Origin: Blastomyces gilchristii SLH14081
Taxonomy: Eukaryota > Ascomycota > Eurotiomycetes > Onygenales > Ajellomycetaceae
Length of the DNA: 64,000 nucleotides
Assembly: GCF_000003855.2 (NCBI RefSeq)
Contig: NW_003101676.1
Location: 1,100,225-1,164,224, forward strand
Direction of reading: 5' to 3'
Part shown: in pieces, positions 1-11,215 of the stretch
How positions within the stretch are numbered: the first letter of the stretch is position 1
Layout of the letters: the number at the start of each line of letters is the position of its first letter
The notes under the pieces: generated by a model
Told to the model about the DNA's origin: nothing
Databases searched by the model: none
Seen by the model: the letters and a program-made list of their open reading frames with translations, nothing else
Translations under genes and position numbers: made by a program

Positions 1-116
1 AGTATTCATAAACTTCAGTCTATATAGTTGTGTGTAGCCAAGAGCTGCTAACTCTATTGATTACATGAGAGATAGAAATAGAGGTAAAAAATCCGCAAGA
101 AGCGGGATTTCTTACA
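1..116 (-). repeat. Partial LTR of family B (copy B0)
   Basis: The first 116 bases match the terminal part of the family-B LTR and end in TTTCTTACA, like the right ends of 1097-1354 and 33958-34215. The element to which it belongs lies left of the window, so I cannot tell a solo LTR from a full element. The LTR coding sense is the minus strand. It interrupts family-A sequence that resumes at 117. If it is a normal LTR insertion, its 5-bp duplication should be AGTAT (117-121), with the partner outside the window. Confidence 0.85.
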
Positions 117-1096
117 AGTATCTTCAAATTTAAGATAATCACAGATTATAAGAACTTTAAGTATTTTATAATTATCTATAAGCTTACTGAATGTCAGATG
201 TAATAATCTAAGCTATTAAGCTGTTTTTATTTCATTATACACTATCACCTTAGTAGTCAGAACTTAATAACAGATACTCTTTTATAATAAGAGTAAGATA
301 TATCTTTCAATGTAACAGACACTTATTGAATAAACTGAGAACATCAGCTTTTAGATCTGAAGATACTAGTTAATTAAGATAAAATAACTTATAATATTAT
401 ACATACTTCTCTGATTAGAACATTCTCTCTCTGAACTATTACTGACACTGATACTGATATTAATATTAATATCTCAACTTCTTCTGAACTTATACTGAAT
501 GAATTATAGTATATAACAGCTTAAACTGATAAACTTCTTTAAATACTTATCAAAGCAGTACATCAAGAAGCACTCTGATTCTTTTCGGAACTATATATAA
601 GAATTAACATCTCAGAATACTTAATTAATAATAATAACACTCTATAATTCTGTGAACAATATTAAGTCTCTCACTTTGAACTCTTACACACTTAGATAAT
701 ATAAGAGATACATGATTTGCATATAACTGATTACTCAGATTATAAGTAACTGTATTAAATGATTTCTCAAGAGTTCTACTGATGTGAGATATTAAATAGT
801 ATCAGATATTTTATCTGAAACTGCAACTATTATTCTTTCAATATCTTATAAAAGTATTATAGAAAAAACTTACTGAAATCACTCAATATTTCTGATAGAA
901 TCTGATAAGATATAGTAATTAACTTTGCTGTTAATCTCTCTGAGAGTAAGAGTTGTAGAAATATTCTGATTATTATAAACTAATTAAGCAAAGATGTAAT
1001 ATTGAAACCTTATAATAAGATAAATACTAAACAAGTCACTGAAGTCTTTCTACAGAGTCTGTTCTATTAGATGCGTAAATTATCAAGATTTATAGT
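117..1096 (+). pseudogene. A5 gypsy pol remnant, RNase H end to integrase
   Basis: This is the left visible part of the outermost element, A5. It matches A4 from about 54540 onward: the end of RNase H (the TDHKNL-like motif, with Asn now Tyr), the linker, the integrase zinc region and the start of the catalytic core. Many Trp and Arg codons are now TGA and several Gln codons TAA. The segment stops at ATAGT, the target site of B2, and continues at 58788 with the same five bases, in register with A4 around 55465. The element lost any function long ago; it is more AT-rich than A1-A4. The family assignment is secure, but the domain borders are approximate. Confidence 0.85.
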
Positions 1097-1354
1097 TGTA
1101 AGAATAAGTACTTACAGGCGATTATTTGAGTGTTTGCAGCTTGGCATGATATGTACTGTTAACTACTAGAAGTATTCACAGTAGAAAGATAAAATACAGA
1201 GATTAAATGTATAATAGTATTTAAGCTGAGTTGTAAATAGTATTCATGAACTTCAGTCTATATAGTTTTATGTAGTCAAGAGCTGCTAACTCTATTAATT
1301 ATATAATAGATAGAAATAGAGATAAAGAATCTGTGAGAAGTAGAATTTCTTACA
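1097..1354 (-). repeat. 3' LTR of B2
   Basis: A 258-bp family-B LTR that begins TGTAAGAATAAG on the plus strand and ends TTTCTTACA. It pairs with 58531-58787. The outer left end keeps a CpG (CAGGCG) that most inward-facing B LTR ends have lost. Confidence 0.9.
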
Positions 1355-1984
1355 TATTTTTCTCTCTCTAAGACTTTGTCTGCAAAGTCTTTCACTGAGT
1401 AATTTTATAGAGTCAGACTCAGTACTGTAGTGATACTCACTAAAAACTCTTCACATCTATAAAAATCTCAGTGAGGAAAAAAAATCCCTTATTATTACAA
1501 AGAGAAAAGAGTCTGTTACTCAGTTTCTTATTTTATAACATTCTTTATAATCTGCAGATCTTTCTCTAACTATTATACAGATTCATTTCATATCTTTTAT
1601 ACAGAAGAGTTTCAGTTAACTCTCAATTATTTTCATGAGATTCTTATGTAATTATTACACAGATTTATCTCATATCTTTTAATATGAAGAATTTCAGTTA
1701 ATCTTCAATCATTTTTTCATAAGATTCTTGTGTAGTTATTACACAGATCTATTTCACAGATGAATTACTTTCTGTGAGATCATTCTTATCAAAGAGAAGT
1801 ATTCATAAGTTAATCTTTTACTTATTCTTATAAATCATCACTCTTTGACACTGTAGAGTTGTAAGAAATTTCTTATTCTTTCATTAACTCTGTAGAATTA
1901 TAGAATTAAGATATCTACAGTCTGCAATCATTCTTTATAGTTATATAGAAAGATTCAGACTTATAATTTATAATCACTTCTTAT

Positions 1985-2490
1985 TAGACTGACCGTGTGA
2001 CCGTGTCTGGGACCAGGACCAGATTTTTTGATAGTTCTATTACCAATTCGACTGATCCCATTACACAGTTTTAACATTAGATAGTAGTCTCATACTGTTC
2101 CAGTGGAACTTACTGTCTACTCTTGTCACATTTTCCAAATGAGACCATGATTTCCACTTCTCAATTTAAATTATTTTTATTGCTTTAAATGACTTTAAAT
2201 CTCATTTGAGCATTACCAAAAAGTGTTACTTTTTAAAAAATTAAAAATAGTCTAAAAAAAACCTTAAAATGTCTAAAAATAGTAACTTTATGCCAAGAAT
2301 GGGACTAAATGGGACCAAATGAGACCACTTTCTCATTTTTTTCAAGTCATGGTTCCATTTTAAGATCTGATATATAGTCACTTTACATGTTTTTTTAATA
2401 GCCAGTCCCAGCGGGATTCACACCAAGAAATGTATGGGACCAGACCAAATGAGATCAAACGTGAAATTCATGGTCCCAGCGGCCAGTCTA
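1985..2490. mobile_element. hAT-like miniature element, copy 1
   Basis: A 506-bp non-coding element with imperfect terminal inverted repeats (TAGACTGACCG at the left; the right end reverse-complements to TAGACTGGCCGC). A second TGGGACC-type motif inside each end is also inverted. It is flanked by the 8-bp duplication CTTCTTAT (1977-1984 and 2491-2498). The same site is empty in B3 near 34758 and in B1 near 16490. An 8-bp duplication is typical of the hAT superfamily. No transposase is encoded, so it would depend on an autonomous element not present here. A second copy lies at 13617-14121. Confidence 0.82.
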
Positions 2491-2773
2491 CTTCTTATTT
2501 ACTAGAGTGATCTAACTGTTTTATAGAATCACTTATAATGTAAATATACTCTTTTAGAGTAGTATAAATATCTCAGATCTGTTCATAGAATCTTATCTTC
2601 TTTTCTCTTTTTCTATAACAGCTTTTATTTTTATAAACTGTGAGTATCTTTATTCATCTGTGAAGTGTTTTCACTCAGATAATAGAGAGAGAGTATTTCT
2701 AATAATATTTATATATTAATTCAAGAACTTCTTAAGAATAAAATTCTTTTTAATTTTAATATCTTTATAAATA

Positions 2774-3082
2774 ATGTCTAATCACTGTTAAGCTTCTTAT
2801 AAATGTTTCTGTAACTTCTCTGATCACTTTTTATCAGCTGATGAAGCAGAGATGTTATCACTTATAACAGTATCTTTATTCTTCTCAGCTCTGTCACTGC
2901 ATCTAATCTTCAGATTAGCAGTTAATTCTATATCTCTCTCAGATCAGCTTCTAACTCTCAGCAGTGCAGTCTTATTCTTTACTGTAAGTCTCTTTATAAG
3001 TAATTTCTTACAGACTTTAGCTGACAGTTTCTGTAAAGCTTCTGATACTGTCAGTACTCTCTGTAGCTCTGCAGATTTATAA
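2774..3082 (+). pseudogene. Antisense accessory ORF of family B, copy in B2
   Basis: A frame of about 103 codons from an ATG at 2774 to TAA, broken only by an early TAA. It runs opposite to the gag-pol sense of B2. The same frame is found in B3 (35032-35370) and B1 (minus strand, about 15896-16205). Shared features are an N-terminal stretch around NFSDHFL and ADEA, then a Ser/Leu-rich hydrophobic part with LSDQ and SNFLQ(T/I)LA motifs. I recognise no domain. It could be a real accessory protein, or a frame left open by composition; conservation in three copies alone does not decide, because the DNA itself is homologous. Confidence 0.4.
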
Positions 3083-3399
3083 TCACTCTCTCTCTATCTA
3101 TATAATATCTGATAAGATATATGTAAATATGTCTAGATTTTCTATCAACAGTTCTCATATCACAGCGCATTTTCACAATCTCATTGTCAATTAGAGATGA
3201 GTTCTCAGATACTTGTAAAATTCAAATAATTAAGACAATACAAATGCTATAAATTTATAATAGAAGTTAATCTGAACAGATGAGTCTTCTTTTCATATTT
3301 TAATTATTTTCAGACTAAATACTTCAGTATAACTGAGAAAGCAGACACAGCTTTATAAGAAATATCTGATTATATATATAGATAATCAGTTTTCAAGAC

Positions 3400-3657
3400 T
3401 GTAAGAAATCCCGCTTCTCACGGATTCTTTACCTCTATTTCTTTTTCTCATGTAATCAATAGAGTTAGCAGCTCTTGACTACACACAACTATATAGACTG
3501 AAGTTCACGAATACTATTCATAACTCAGCTTGAATACTATTATACATTTAATCTCTACATTTTATCTTTCTACTGTGAATACTTCTAGTAGTTAATAATA
3601 CATATCATGTCAAGCTGTAAATATCTGAATAATCATCTATGAGCACTTATTCTTACA
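3400..3657 (+). repeat. 5' LTR of B1
   Basis: A 258-bp LTR from TGTAAGAAATCCCG to CTTATTCTTACA. The outer left end keeps CpG and CCC (ATCCCGC, CACGG), while the matching bases of the 3' LTR, which face inward at 17028, are ATCTTAC and TACAG. The inward right end has lost the CpGs that the 3' LTR keeps at 17235-17270. Confidence 0.92.
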
Positions 3658-3689
3658 TTTCAAGCTCAGTCAGTTAGTAATCATCTGTT

Positions 3690-5496
3690 ATAACTGAAAG
3701 AACTAGAAACTCATATACTTTAATCTCTGTGAACTCTACTATAGACACTCAGAAGCAGCTATATAAATTATGAATAATCTCTATAAAAGAAGTCTTAAAG
3801 AACTTACTAATTACTCACAGAATATCATTCTCTATATCTGTGACAGAGAAATTCTCTAAACTCATGAATAAATCAATCTCAGTGAAGAACATTCTTAAGT
3901 ATCTCTTACAGAATTAAGCTATTTTTCTACAAGAAATGCTTACTGTCTGTAAACACTCTCAAACTGAGTCTCTAAACATAATCTTCAGAAATATCTGTGA
4001 ATTGAAAAGAAACTTTCTTAAGCTGTGATCACTTAAGATTACTTACTGAATCATAATCTATAAAAACTTTTATAAGTTTGTATTTGAAATTGACTTACAA
4101 GCTCAGCTGTGTAATATGAAAGATAAAGAAGCTGTTATCTATATAATGACAGATCTCTACTACACTGAAGTCAAGAACTGACTGAATTATCTAGAGAATA
4201 ATCATGAGAGATTATACTAATCTGTTCTCAAGATCTATCTAGAGAATAAGTTAGAGAACTCTGTAAACTGAACAGAGAACATCTGAACTGTAATTATCAA
4301 TATTAGAAAAAGAGATGAGAAATCTGATGAAGATTACTCAGAGCACTTCATGAAATTATGATATGAATTAAGATCTGTGAAAACAGGGTCTTGAAACAAG
4401 TTCTGAATGATGATATTTATAAAGAGACTGAATAAAGATATATAGAACAAGCTTATTAAGTAAGACTTTAAGTTCTTAACTCTGAAGAAACTGATAACTC
4501 TTATTTATCACTTACAGATCACTGTGAGAGTTATAGACTTACAGAGAGTAGATCATCAATCAGTCTCATAAGAGTCAGAATAACAGAGAACAGGTTTATT
4601 AGAGAAAGATGATAAGATATAGAGAGATTTATATCTGACTGCTGAGTAGAGAGAGAGAGCTTTACAAGCTTCTGTGAACAGAGTGTATAATAGAGAGATT
4701 AAGAAAAAGAGTCTCTACTTCATCTGTTCTAGCCTCAGTAGCTGAATGATTAATGCGGCCACTCAGTAGCACCTTGACGTGGGAAACCAAGGCGCGTGGA
4801 TTCGAAACCCGCAGGGAATACATTAAATCCAGAACTCAAGCACCTCAGGTTTCTAATAAATACAGAGATGTACAAATTGCTTCAATAAATTGCTCTATGT
4901 TTCTGAGCTGGGAAGTTATTATCACATGTATCTAATTATCACTTCTTTGTATTTTCCTATGTTCTTGTTATCTTGACATGGTCTCAACACCTGTATTTCC
5001 TCCTGTATAATTAACACTTGACCTGTATTTAACATCACGCAAGGACTCATCATAAGCTTCACTTGCATATGAGTATAATGAAAGAATAATGATAATAATA
5101 ATAATAATAATAATTATCTGTTCTAAATTAGAATATCTTCATGTAAACTGTTCAGATAAATTAAAATAGAAATTTGAGAAATTACAGACAGAGTTAGTAA
5201 CAGCCTTCTTAAAAGTCTTAAAGCTAACATCTGAATCCGTTACTCTCTCAATGAAAATACTTGCTTATGAGAAGAGACTGTGCTGTAATACTGCTATTCT
5301 ATAAGTATAAGAAGTATTGATGAACTCAGAATCTCAGATCACTGTAGTGTCTCTAAAGCTCACAGAGTGAATAAGCTGAGTGATGAAAACTGAGAACCTG
5401 CTCTTATAATAAGCAGAGTATGAGAACTCAGATTTGAGAGCTGAGAGACTCATAAGAGTTATCTTTGAATTGCAAGATTCTTTCAGAATCTGAAGA
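3690..5496 (+). pseudogene. B1 gag remnant, interrupted by a SINE
   Basis: The Gag frame begins near 3690, where the ATG is now ATA; the B2 copy keeps ATG at 58498 on the minus strand. The frame runs to a CCHC zinc knuckle around 4715-4730 and 5116-5150. In B3, where it is not interrupted, the knuckle reads CFICSKSEHLHANC, a CX2CX4HX4C nucleic-acid-binding motif of retroelement nucleocapsids. In B1 the SINE at 4732-5115 cuts the knuckle after its second Cys codon. Downstream sequence to 5496 leads toward the protease. Many TGA, TAA and TAG codons make the gene dead. The N-terminal part shows no domain I can name apart from its place in the element. Confidence 0.8.
4732..5115 (+). mobile_element. 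tRNA-derived SINE, copy S1
   Basis: A 384-bp full-length copy flanked by the 10-bp duplication ATCTGTTCTA (4722-4731 and 5116-5125). The uninterrupted target is seen in B3 near 39885. It begins with a tRNA-like head (box A around GTAGCTGAATGATTAATGCGG, box B around GATTCGAAACCC), has a unique body and ends in (AAT)n. It is moderately mutated relative to S3 (28065-28436). Confidence 0.9.
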
Positions 5497-5806
5497 TATA
5501 AGAGGCCTACACTGAATAGATTGATATTATATTGATAGGTCTTATATAACAAAGAGAAAAATGTTAGAGAAGGAAAAGAAAGAGAAAGTGCAAGAATCAG
5601 TGATTGAAGTGAATATTTATACACGTATATGATGATGTACACAGTGAAGCTTCGAGATGGAAGAATCTATACATGTTTGTAGTAGCTGAGAATCAGCAAT
5701 CAAGAATGGCCAAGAATTGAAGCATACACATTCAAGAATGAGGTGATTGAAATCTGTGAAGTGTAACAGAATAGTCTATATAATTGATCAGACACAGCCT
5801 GTTATA
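5497..5806 (-). repeat. 3' LTR of A1
   Basis: A 310-bp family-A LTR, starting TATAAGAGGCCTAC on the plus strand (the initial TG has become TA) and ending in a mutated CAGCCTGTTATA. It pairs with 10906-11215. Confidence 0.9.
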
Positions 5807-8800
5807 TTAGTCTCCTTCTTTCAGAAGCAGTTCTCATCAGTCAAGAGCTGCTGTTTCAGATAATACAGAACTCAGAGTTCAGATCAGTTAATTATAGCTG
5901 ACTCATTTCATGAGATATTATCAGCTACAGCTGCAGAGTCTCTTATTGAGAATATTCTCAATCTCTCACTTAAGCTTATTATCTTCTTCTATGATGCCTG
6001 GCAGCTGTCAGTTAAAAGTCAGTTGAGAAGAAAATGAATCAGTGATGATATGATGAAGCAAGCTTGTGTGAAAGATATCATAAATCTCTGATAATATGTC
6101 AAGATAGTAGTTATAACTATCTAGAACTTCTATCACTTTATACTTGATATGATGATAATTCAGTGTATGAGATGAACATGTAATCTGTATATTTTTAAGA
6201 TTCAATCACACTAAGTCTTCTATCTTATATTATTCAGTGAGGTCTCAGTGAACATTGATTTGATTCTCTTGATCTTGTTTTGTAGTTGTCATGAAGGCCT
6301 CTGCTCAGTCACAGATATCTTGAAGCTTTATTACTATATTATCAGCAATCTGAATTGAACTGTGAGAGTTTGATGTGAACTGTATAATCTCTAGAAGATT
6401 CAACACTTTTATATGATAACTGTGTATAAGAATGAACAGGCTTATGCCTGTTGAAACAGCATCTCATTCATTGATAGTGATCTCTGTGTGTAGAAGCAGG
6501 TCATATCAATCATCTTATAAGTGATTGCAGAACTTATGAAGATAATTCTTTACAGTCTGAATTATCTATTCTAACATATCATTAGTCTCAGAGTGATAGA
6601 CAGTTGACAGACAGTGTATAATCTTGAGAACTTGACAGATTCTTGTTTAGAGAGTACTCATGAATTAATGACTCTGATTCAATACTATGAATCTCAGTAA
6701 TTCATACATCTGATAGAATGAGCTCTGTAGAAAAGCTTCAGTGACTTGTTCAGTATTCATCTTATCACAAGGTTTTAATATTATATTCTTGCTCAATCAG
6801 TTCATAATGATCAGAATGTTTCTATAACTCTTACTCTTAGAGAGATCAATAGTGAAGTCAATTATCACATCTTATCAGATTCTATTAGAGATATTGAGTG
6901 ATTTCAGTAGATCTTTTCTACAGTTCTTTTATAAGATAACAGAAGAATAATAGTTGCAGTTTTGAATGAAATGTCTAATACTGTTTAATATCTCAGGTTA
7001 GTAGAACTCTTGAGAGATTATTTAATACAATTGTTTATAATCTGAGTGACTGATTATATGTGAATCATGCATCTCTTGCATTATCTGAGTATGTAAGAGT
7101 TCAGAGTAGAGAACTTAATGTCATTCATGAAACTGCGAAGTGTTATTGTTATTGATTGAGTATTATGAGATGTTGATTCTTATATGTAGTTCTGAGAGAA
7201 ATCAGAGTGCTTCTTGATATACTGCTTCAGTGAGTACTTGAAGAAGTTCATCAGTTTAAGCTGTTACATGTCATAATTCATTTAGTGTAGATTCAGAAGA
7301 AGTTGAGATATCAGTATCAGTATCAGTGTTAATGTCAGTGACAGTTCAGAGAGAGAGTGTTCTAATCAGAGAAGTGTGTATAGTGTCATGAGCTGTTTCA
7401 TCTTGATCAACTATTATCTTCAGATTTAAGAGCTGATACTCTCAGTTCATTCAGTGAGTATCTGTTACATTGAATGACATATCTTACTCTTATTATAAGA
7501 GAACATCTGTTATCAAGTTCTGACTGTCAGAATGATAGTGAATTGTAAAATGAAAGCAGCTTAAGAACTCAGATCATTATATCTGTTATTCAGTGAGTTT
7601 ACAGATAGTTATAAAGTACTTAAGATTCTTATGATCTGTGATTATCTTAAATTCAGAGATACTTTGAAGTTCAGAGTCTCATTCTTCTAGACAGTGTACA
7701 GTTATGAGAAGTTTCTTATCATAGATCTCATAGTTGTATTCAGTGAGACTCAGTTTCTTAGATATGAAGACACATGATTGTGAGACATCTTCATTATCAT
7801 ATTATAATATAGCTTCTTCTGTGATATAGTCAGAGAAATCAGCTTCAATAACTATCTCACAATCAGAATTGAATGTTATCAGCAGAGAGATATTAATGAA
7901 CATCTTCTTCATCTATATAAATACAGCTTCAGTGTCTACTGATTATTGAAATACTGAGTCTTTCTTAGTAAGTTCTGTAAGTGATCTCATGATATCTGAG
8001 AAGTTTTGTATAAATTGCTGATAGAAGTTAGTAAATTTAATGAAGCTTTGTACATCTTTCACAGTATGTGAGATCTCTCATTCAAGAATAAGAGAGATCT
8101 TCTCAGAATTCATTCAGATTCTCTTATCAGCTTCTATGATAAAGCCTAGATATTTTGTACTTTTAATCTCAAAATCACACTTGTCTATGTCTATTGACAG
8201 TCCTGCTTTCTGTAGTTATTATAATATCTTTCACACATATTCTTGATATTCTTTTCTGGATTCATCAGTGAAGATGAGAATGTTATCAAGATATACAGAT
8301 ACAAATTCATTAAGAAAGTCTCAGAGTGCTTAGTTAATATACTTCTGAAATGTACTGAAAGTATTAGCCAGTTCAAAGAGTGTGACTACTCATTCAAAGA
8401 GACTATATCATGTTTGAAATGCTGTAAGTCACTCATCTTCTTCAGTGATGTGAATCTTATGAAATGCAGTGATAATATTTAACTTTATAAATTATTGAGC
8501 TTGTCTGATACAAGCTAGAGTTTCATTGATAAGAGATAAAGAATAACAGTTCTTCTTTGTTAATCTATTCAATTCTCAATAATTCACACAGAACTGAAGT
8601 TCTTCACCTGGTTTCTTTGCAAAGAGAATAGAAGCTGTGATGAAAGAGTTACTAATATATATGAATTCTTTATTCAACAGATCATTGAGTGTCTTTCAAA
8701 GAAAAAGAAGTTCATCTCAGAATATATTATAAAGAGAGTCTTATAATGATTTAGAGTTCTTATCATTCATCTTTTTCAACTTGATACTGTGGTTCACTTC

Positions 8801-10332
8801 TGAACCTCATAAGAGAGGTAGATTTGTAACATTATTATTGTATCAGAAGATATCTAGATATTCATAATATTATTAAGAGAGTTTTGTATGAGAATCTGTT
8901 ATTATAACATGAGATAACTTTTCTAGAGCCTTTTTAATATCAGTCAGACTGATGAAATAGATTGATACATGATTCTGCTGTTAATGATCTTGTCAGCAGT
9001 TTTGATGATGACTTCTTTTTCAGAGTATTTTGTAAGTGTTGACAGAGATCTATGTAAGGTTCATAGTCTTGTGAATATTATCTTTGTGAATTCTATCATT
9101 GTTAGAGAATATCAAGCTTCTGTTTTGAGTATTTAATAAGATGTCTTGTTCAGATAGTCAGGCAAGTTCTAATATAAGATTATAATTGAGATTATTAACT
9201 TCATATATATAGACATCTTCACATTGATGTTCTCTCACATCTATGTTTAGTTTCATCATGTAATGAGTACAAATATCTTTTGAATCATTAAATTCTGTGA
9301 GAAGTCAGGGTTTTAATAAGAGAATACACTGAAGATTATAATGTTTTATGACTGAAGATTTTATTATTGCATAGTGACATAGATCACTGTCTATTATAAC
9401 TTTCATATTATACATGTTATCAATCACAGTAGATACAAGAATCACATTCATTGTTATTTTCTCTTCAAATTATTATCATCTGATCTCTTCAAGCTTCTGT
9501 TTATAAATTTGAACAGAAGCTAATCTTTTCCCTGTTTCATTAGAGTATTCTCATAGTTATCTTCTGAATCTTTCTTCACTGCAATGTGATTAGCGCGGAC
9601 AGGCACTGATTCATTTCTTGAGTGAGAAGGTACATAGGTCAATCAGCAGTTGAAAGCAATGTGCTCTGATCAGTTACAGTTGATGTACACCTCTTATTGA
9701 CATTGATCAGCGACTTCTTCAGAAGTGATCCCAGGAACTTGAAAGCCTGTTCAGATAGCGGAGATCCTTGCTTATGTATAGATATTCAAGTCTACTCAAT
9801 TCATGACATCTGCATCATTGTTATTCTTCAGCACAGGTATATGAGTGACTGAGATGTAATGTTTTCTGCCACTGTTCTGTATACTCTTGAGCTTAGTAAG
9901 ATGATTATTCAATGTCTGAAGCTGTGTGCAGAAGCCTTTATAAGTTAAGTCTTTGTTTATGCTTATAAGAGTCTGTAAGAGTTCAAAAGTTAATGTCTTC
10001 TTGAGCATGCTAATCTTCATTTAATTCTTTCAAGATTGATCACCTGCTTCTAAAACCTTAGTGTTAAAGTCAGAGATGAATGTTGTAAGAGAAATATTCC
10101 TCTGTCAGATACTCTGTAATCAATCTAACATCTTCTATTGCATGGCAGTGTCTCAGAACAGAATATCAAGATGTTTCATAATATTGTCAGATATTCACAA
10201 TACTGATTCACATACTTTTATTCATGAATAAAACTTCTGTTTCATGCAATTCTTCAATTATTCATTGATATATCAGTCTTGATTGATTAGTGAACTGATG
10301 ATATCTTCATTCATACTCAGTTTTGCAAGCAT
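5807..10332 (-). pseudogene. A1 gag-pol remnant
   Basis: Read from 10332 downward: a Gag with a clear block near 9800-10020 (starts MKISMLKK) and a zinc knuckle near 9650 (CX2CX4HX4C pattern, partly mutated). It continues with the retropepsin at about 9150-9450, RT (about 8250-8700), RNase H (about 7650-7900), integrase (about 6400-7200) and a C-terminal segment at 6008-6205. That last segment includes the IHNVFH-like block which in chromoviruses precedes the chromodomain. Stops are scattered, mostly TGA. Domain positions are inferred from alignment by eye with A4, which runs on the other strand. The element is dead but colinear with A2, A3 and A4. Confidence 0.8.
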
Positions 10333-10905
10333 TTTCATTCTTCATGATGAGTAGAGAGTGAGATCAGAAGTATTGAAATATGTAAGAGCATCTCAGTGTT
10401 CTTTCAGTGCTTTTGTATTCAATTCTGTAGATATTGAAATTGCATGAGTTTCTTATTGTGATAATTGTTGAATCTCTTCATATTGATGTTATTGAGTTGC
10501 ATGCATATCAACTATTTATTGATATTATAATTTCAATATCGCTTGAAGTTACTGTGATATCATATCTATGCTTGCATTTGAGAGTTCTCTCATATTGTCA
10601 TTAGACATGATTATATTGTTTATCAGATGTGTGATATCTGTAAAAGTGTAATTATATGAATATCTTATATGTCTGAGATATCAGAACTCTCAGATCTTTC
10701 ACTGACATTCTCTTGTAAAATCTTATTACAGAGTCAGAGTGACTGATAAGCAAGCTTCTATCTGAGAACTCAGTGTCTGCTTAACTGTTTCTCTTTCTTA
10801 CACATTGTTATATGTTCAGATATCTCTCAATGAATAATCATTTCTAATAAGAAAACAATGTGAGAATAATCATTTCTAATAAGAAGACAATGAATGTTTT
10901 TCTAG

Positions 10906-11215
10906 TATAAGAGGCCTACACTGAATAGATCAGTATTATATTAATAGGTCTTATATAACAAAGAGAAAAACATTAGAGAAGAAAAAGAAAGAGAAAGTGT
11001 GAGAATCAGCAATTGAAGTGAATATTTATATGTGTATGTGATGATGTATGTGATGGAGCTTCAGGGCGGAAGAATCTATACGCGTTCGTGATGGCTGAGG
11101 ATTGGCAATCGAGAATGGCTGAGAATCGGAGTGTACGTGTTTGAGAATGGAGCGGTTGGAATCTGTGAAGTGTAACAGAATAGTCTATATAATTGATCAG
11201 GCGCAGCCCGCCACA
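10906..11215 (-). repeat. 5' LTR of A1
   Basis: The partner of 5497-5806. Its outer 150 bases contain GGGCGG, ACGCGTTCG, ATCGAG, GAGCGG and GCGCAGCCCGCC, most of which are mutated in the 3' LTR. This U3 end is the outer boundary of A1. Confidence 0.92.

Larger units (their letters stand above)
1355..3399 (-). mobile_element. B2 3' accessory region beyond the chromodomain
   Basis: This part of B2 lies between the chromodomain and the 3' LTR and matches 34216-35660 of B3 and the reverse of about 15560-17027 of B1. No gag-pol motif is seen on the element's coding strand. It contains the hAT-like insertion (1985-2490) and a plus-strand frame at 2774-3082, which is antisense to the element. It is cut at 3399 by B1 and resumes at 17286 after the shared AAGAC. 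The function of this 1.8-kb region is unknown. Confidence 0.75.
5497..11215 (-). mobile_element. A1, gypsy chromovirus inserted in B1
   Basis: A 5719-bp element with LTRs at 5497-5806 and 10906-11215 and the 5-bp duplication GAAGA (5492-5496 and 11216-11220). It is read on the minus strand: 5' LTR at the right, leader, gag from about 10332, protease, RT, RNase H, integrase, chromodomain, 3' LTR at the left. The flanks join to restore the B sequence seen in B3 around 39510. It contains no nested insertion. The outer end of the 5' LTR (11070-11215) keeps many CpG and GG pairs, while the body is strongly mutated. Confidence 0.93.

Noticed and set aside
5098..5113. AAT/TAA runs as microsatellites or a CRISPR-like array
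   Set aside because: They occur at the 3' ends of SINE and LINE copies next to target duplications, so they are element tails. No spaced direct repeats typical of CRISPR were seen in the window.
5334..5642. A 102-codon minus-strand frame
   Set aside because: It crosses from B1 internal sequence into the LTR of A1 and has no counterpart as a protein; the same holds for the plus-strand frame at 39463-39669, which is antisense to the B3 protease region.
8040..8482. Small plus-strand frames in A1
   Set aside because: They are antisense shadows of the A1 RT and RNase H region, which is coded on the minus strand.
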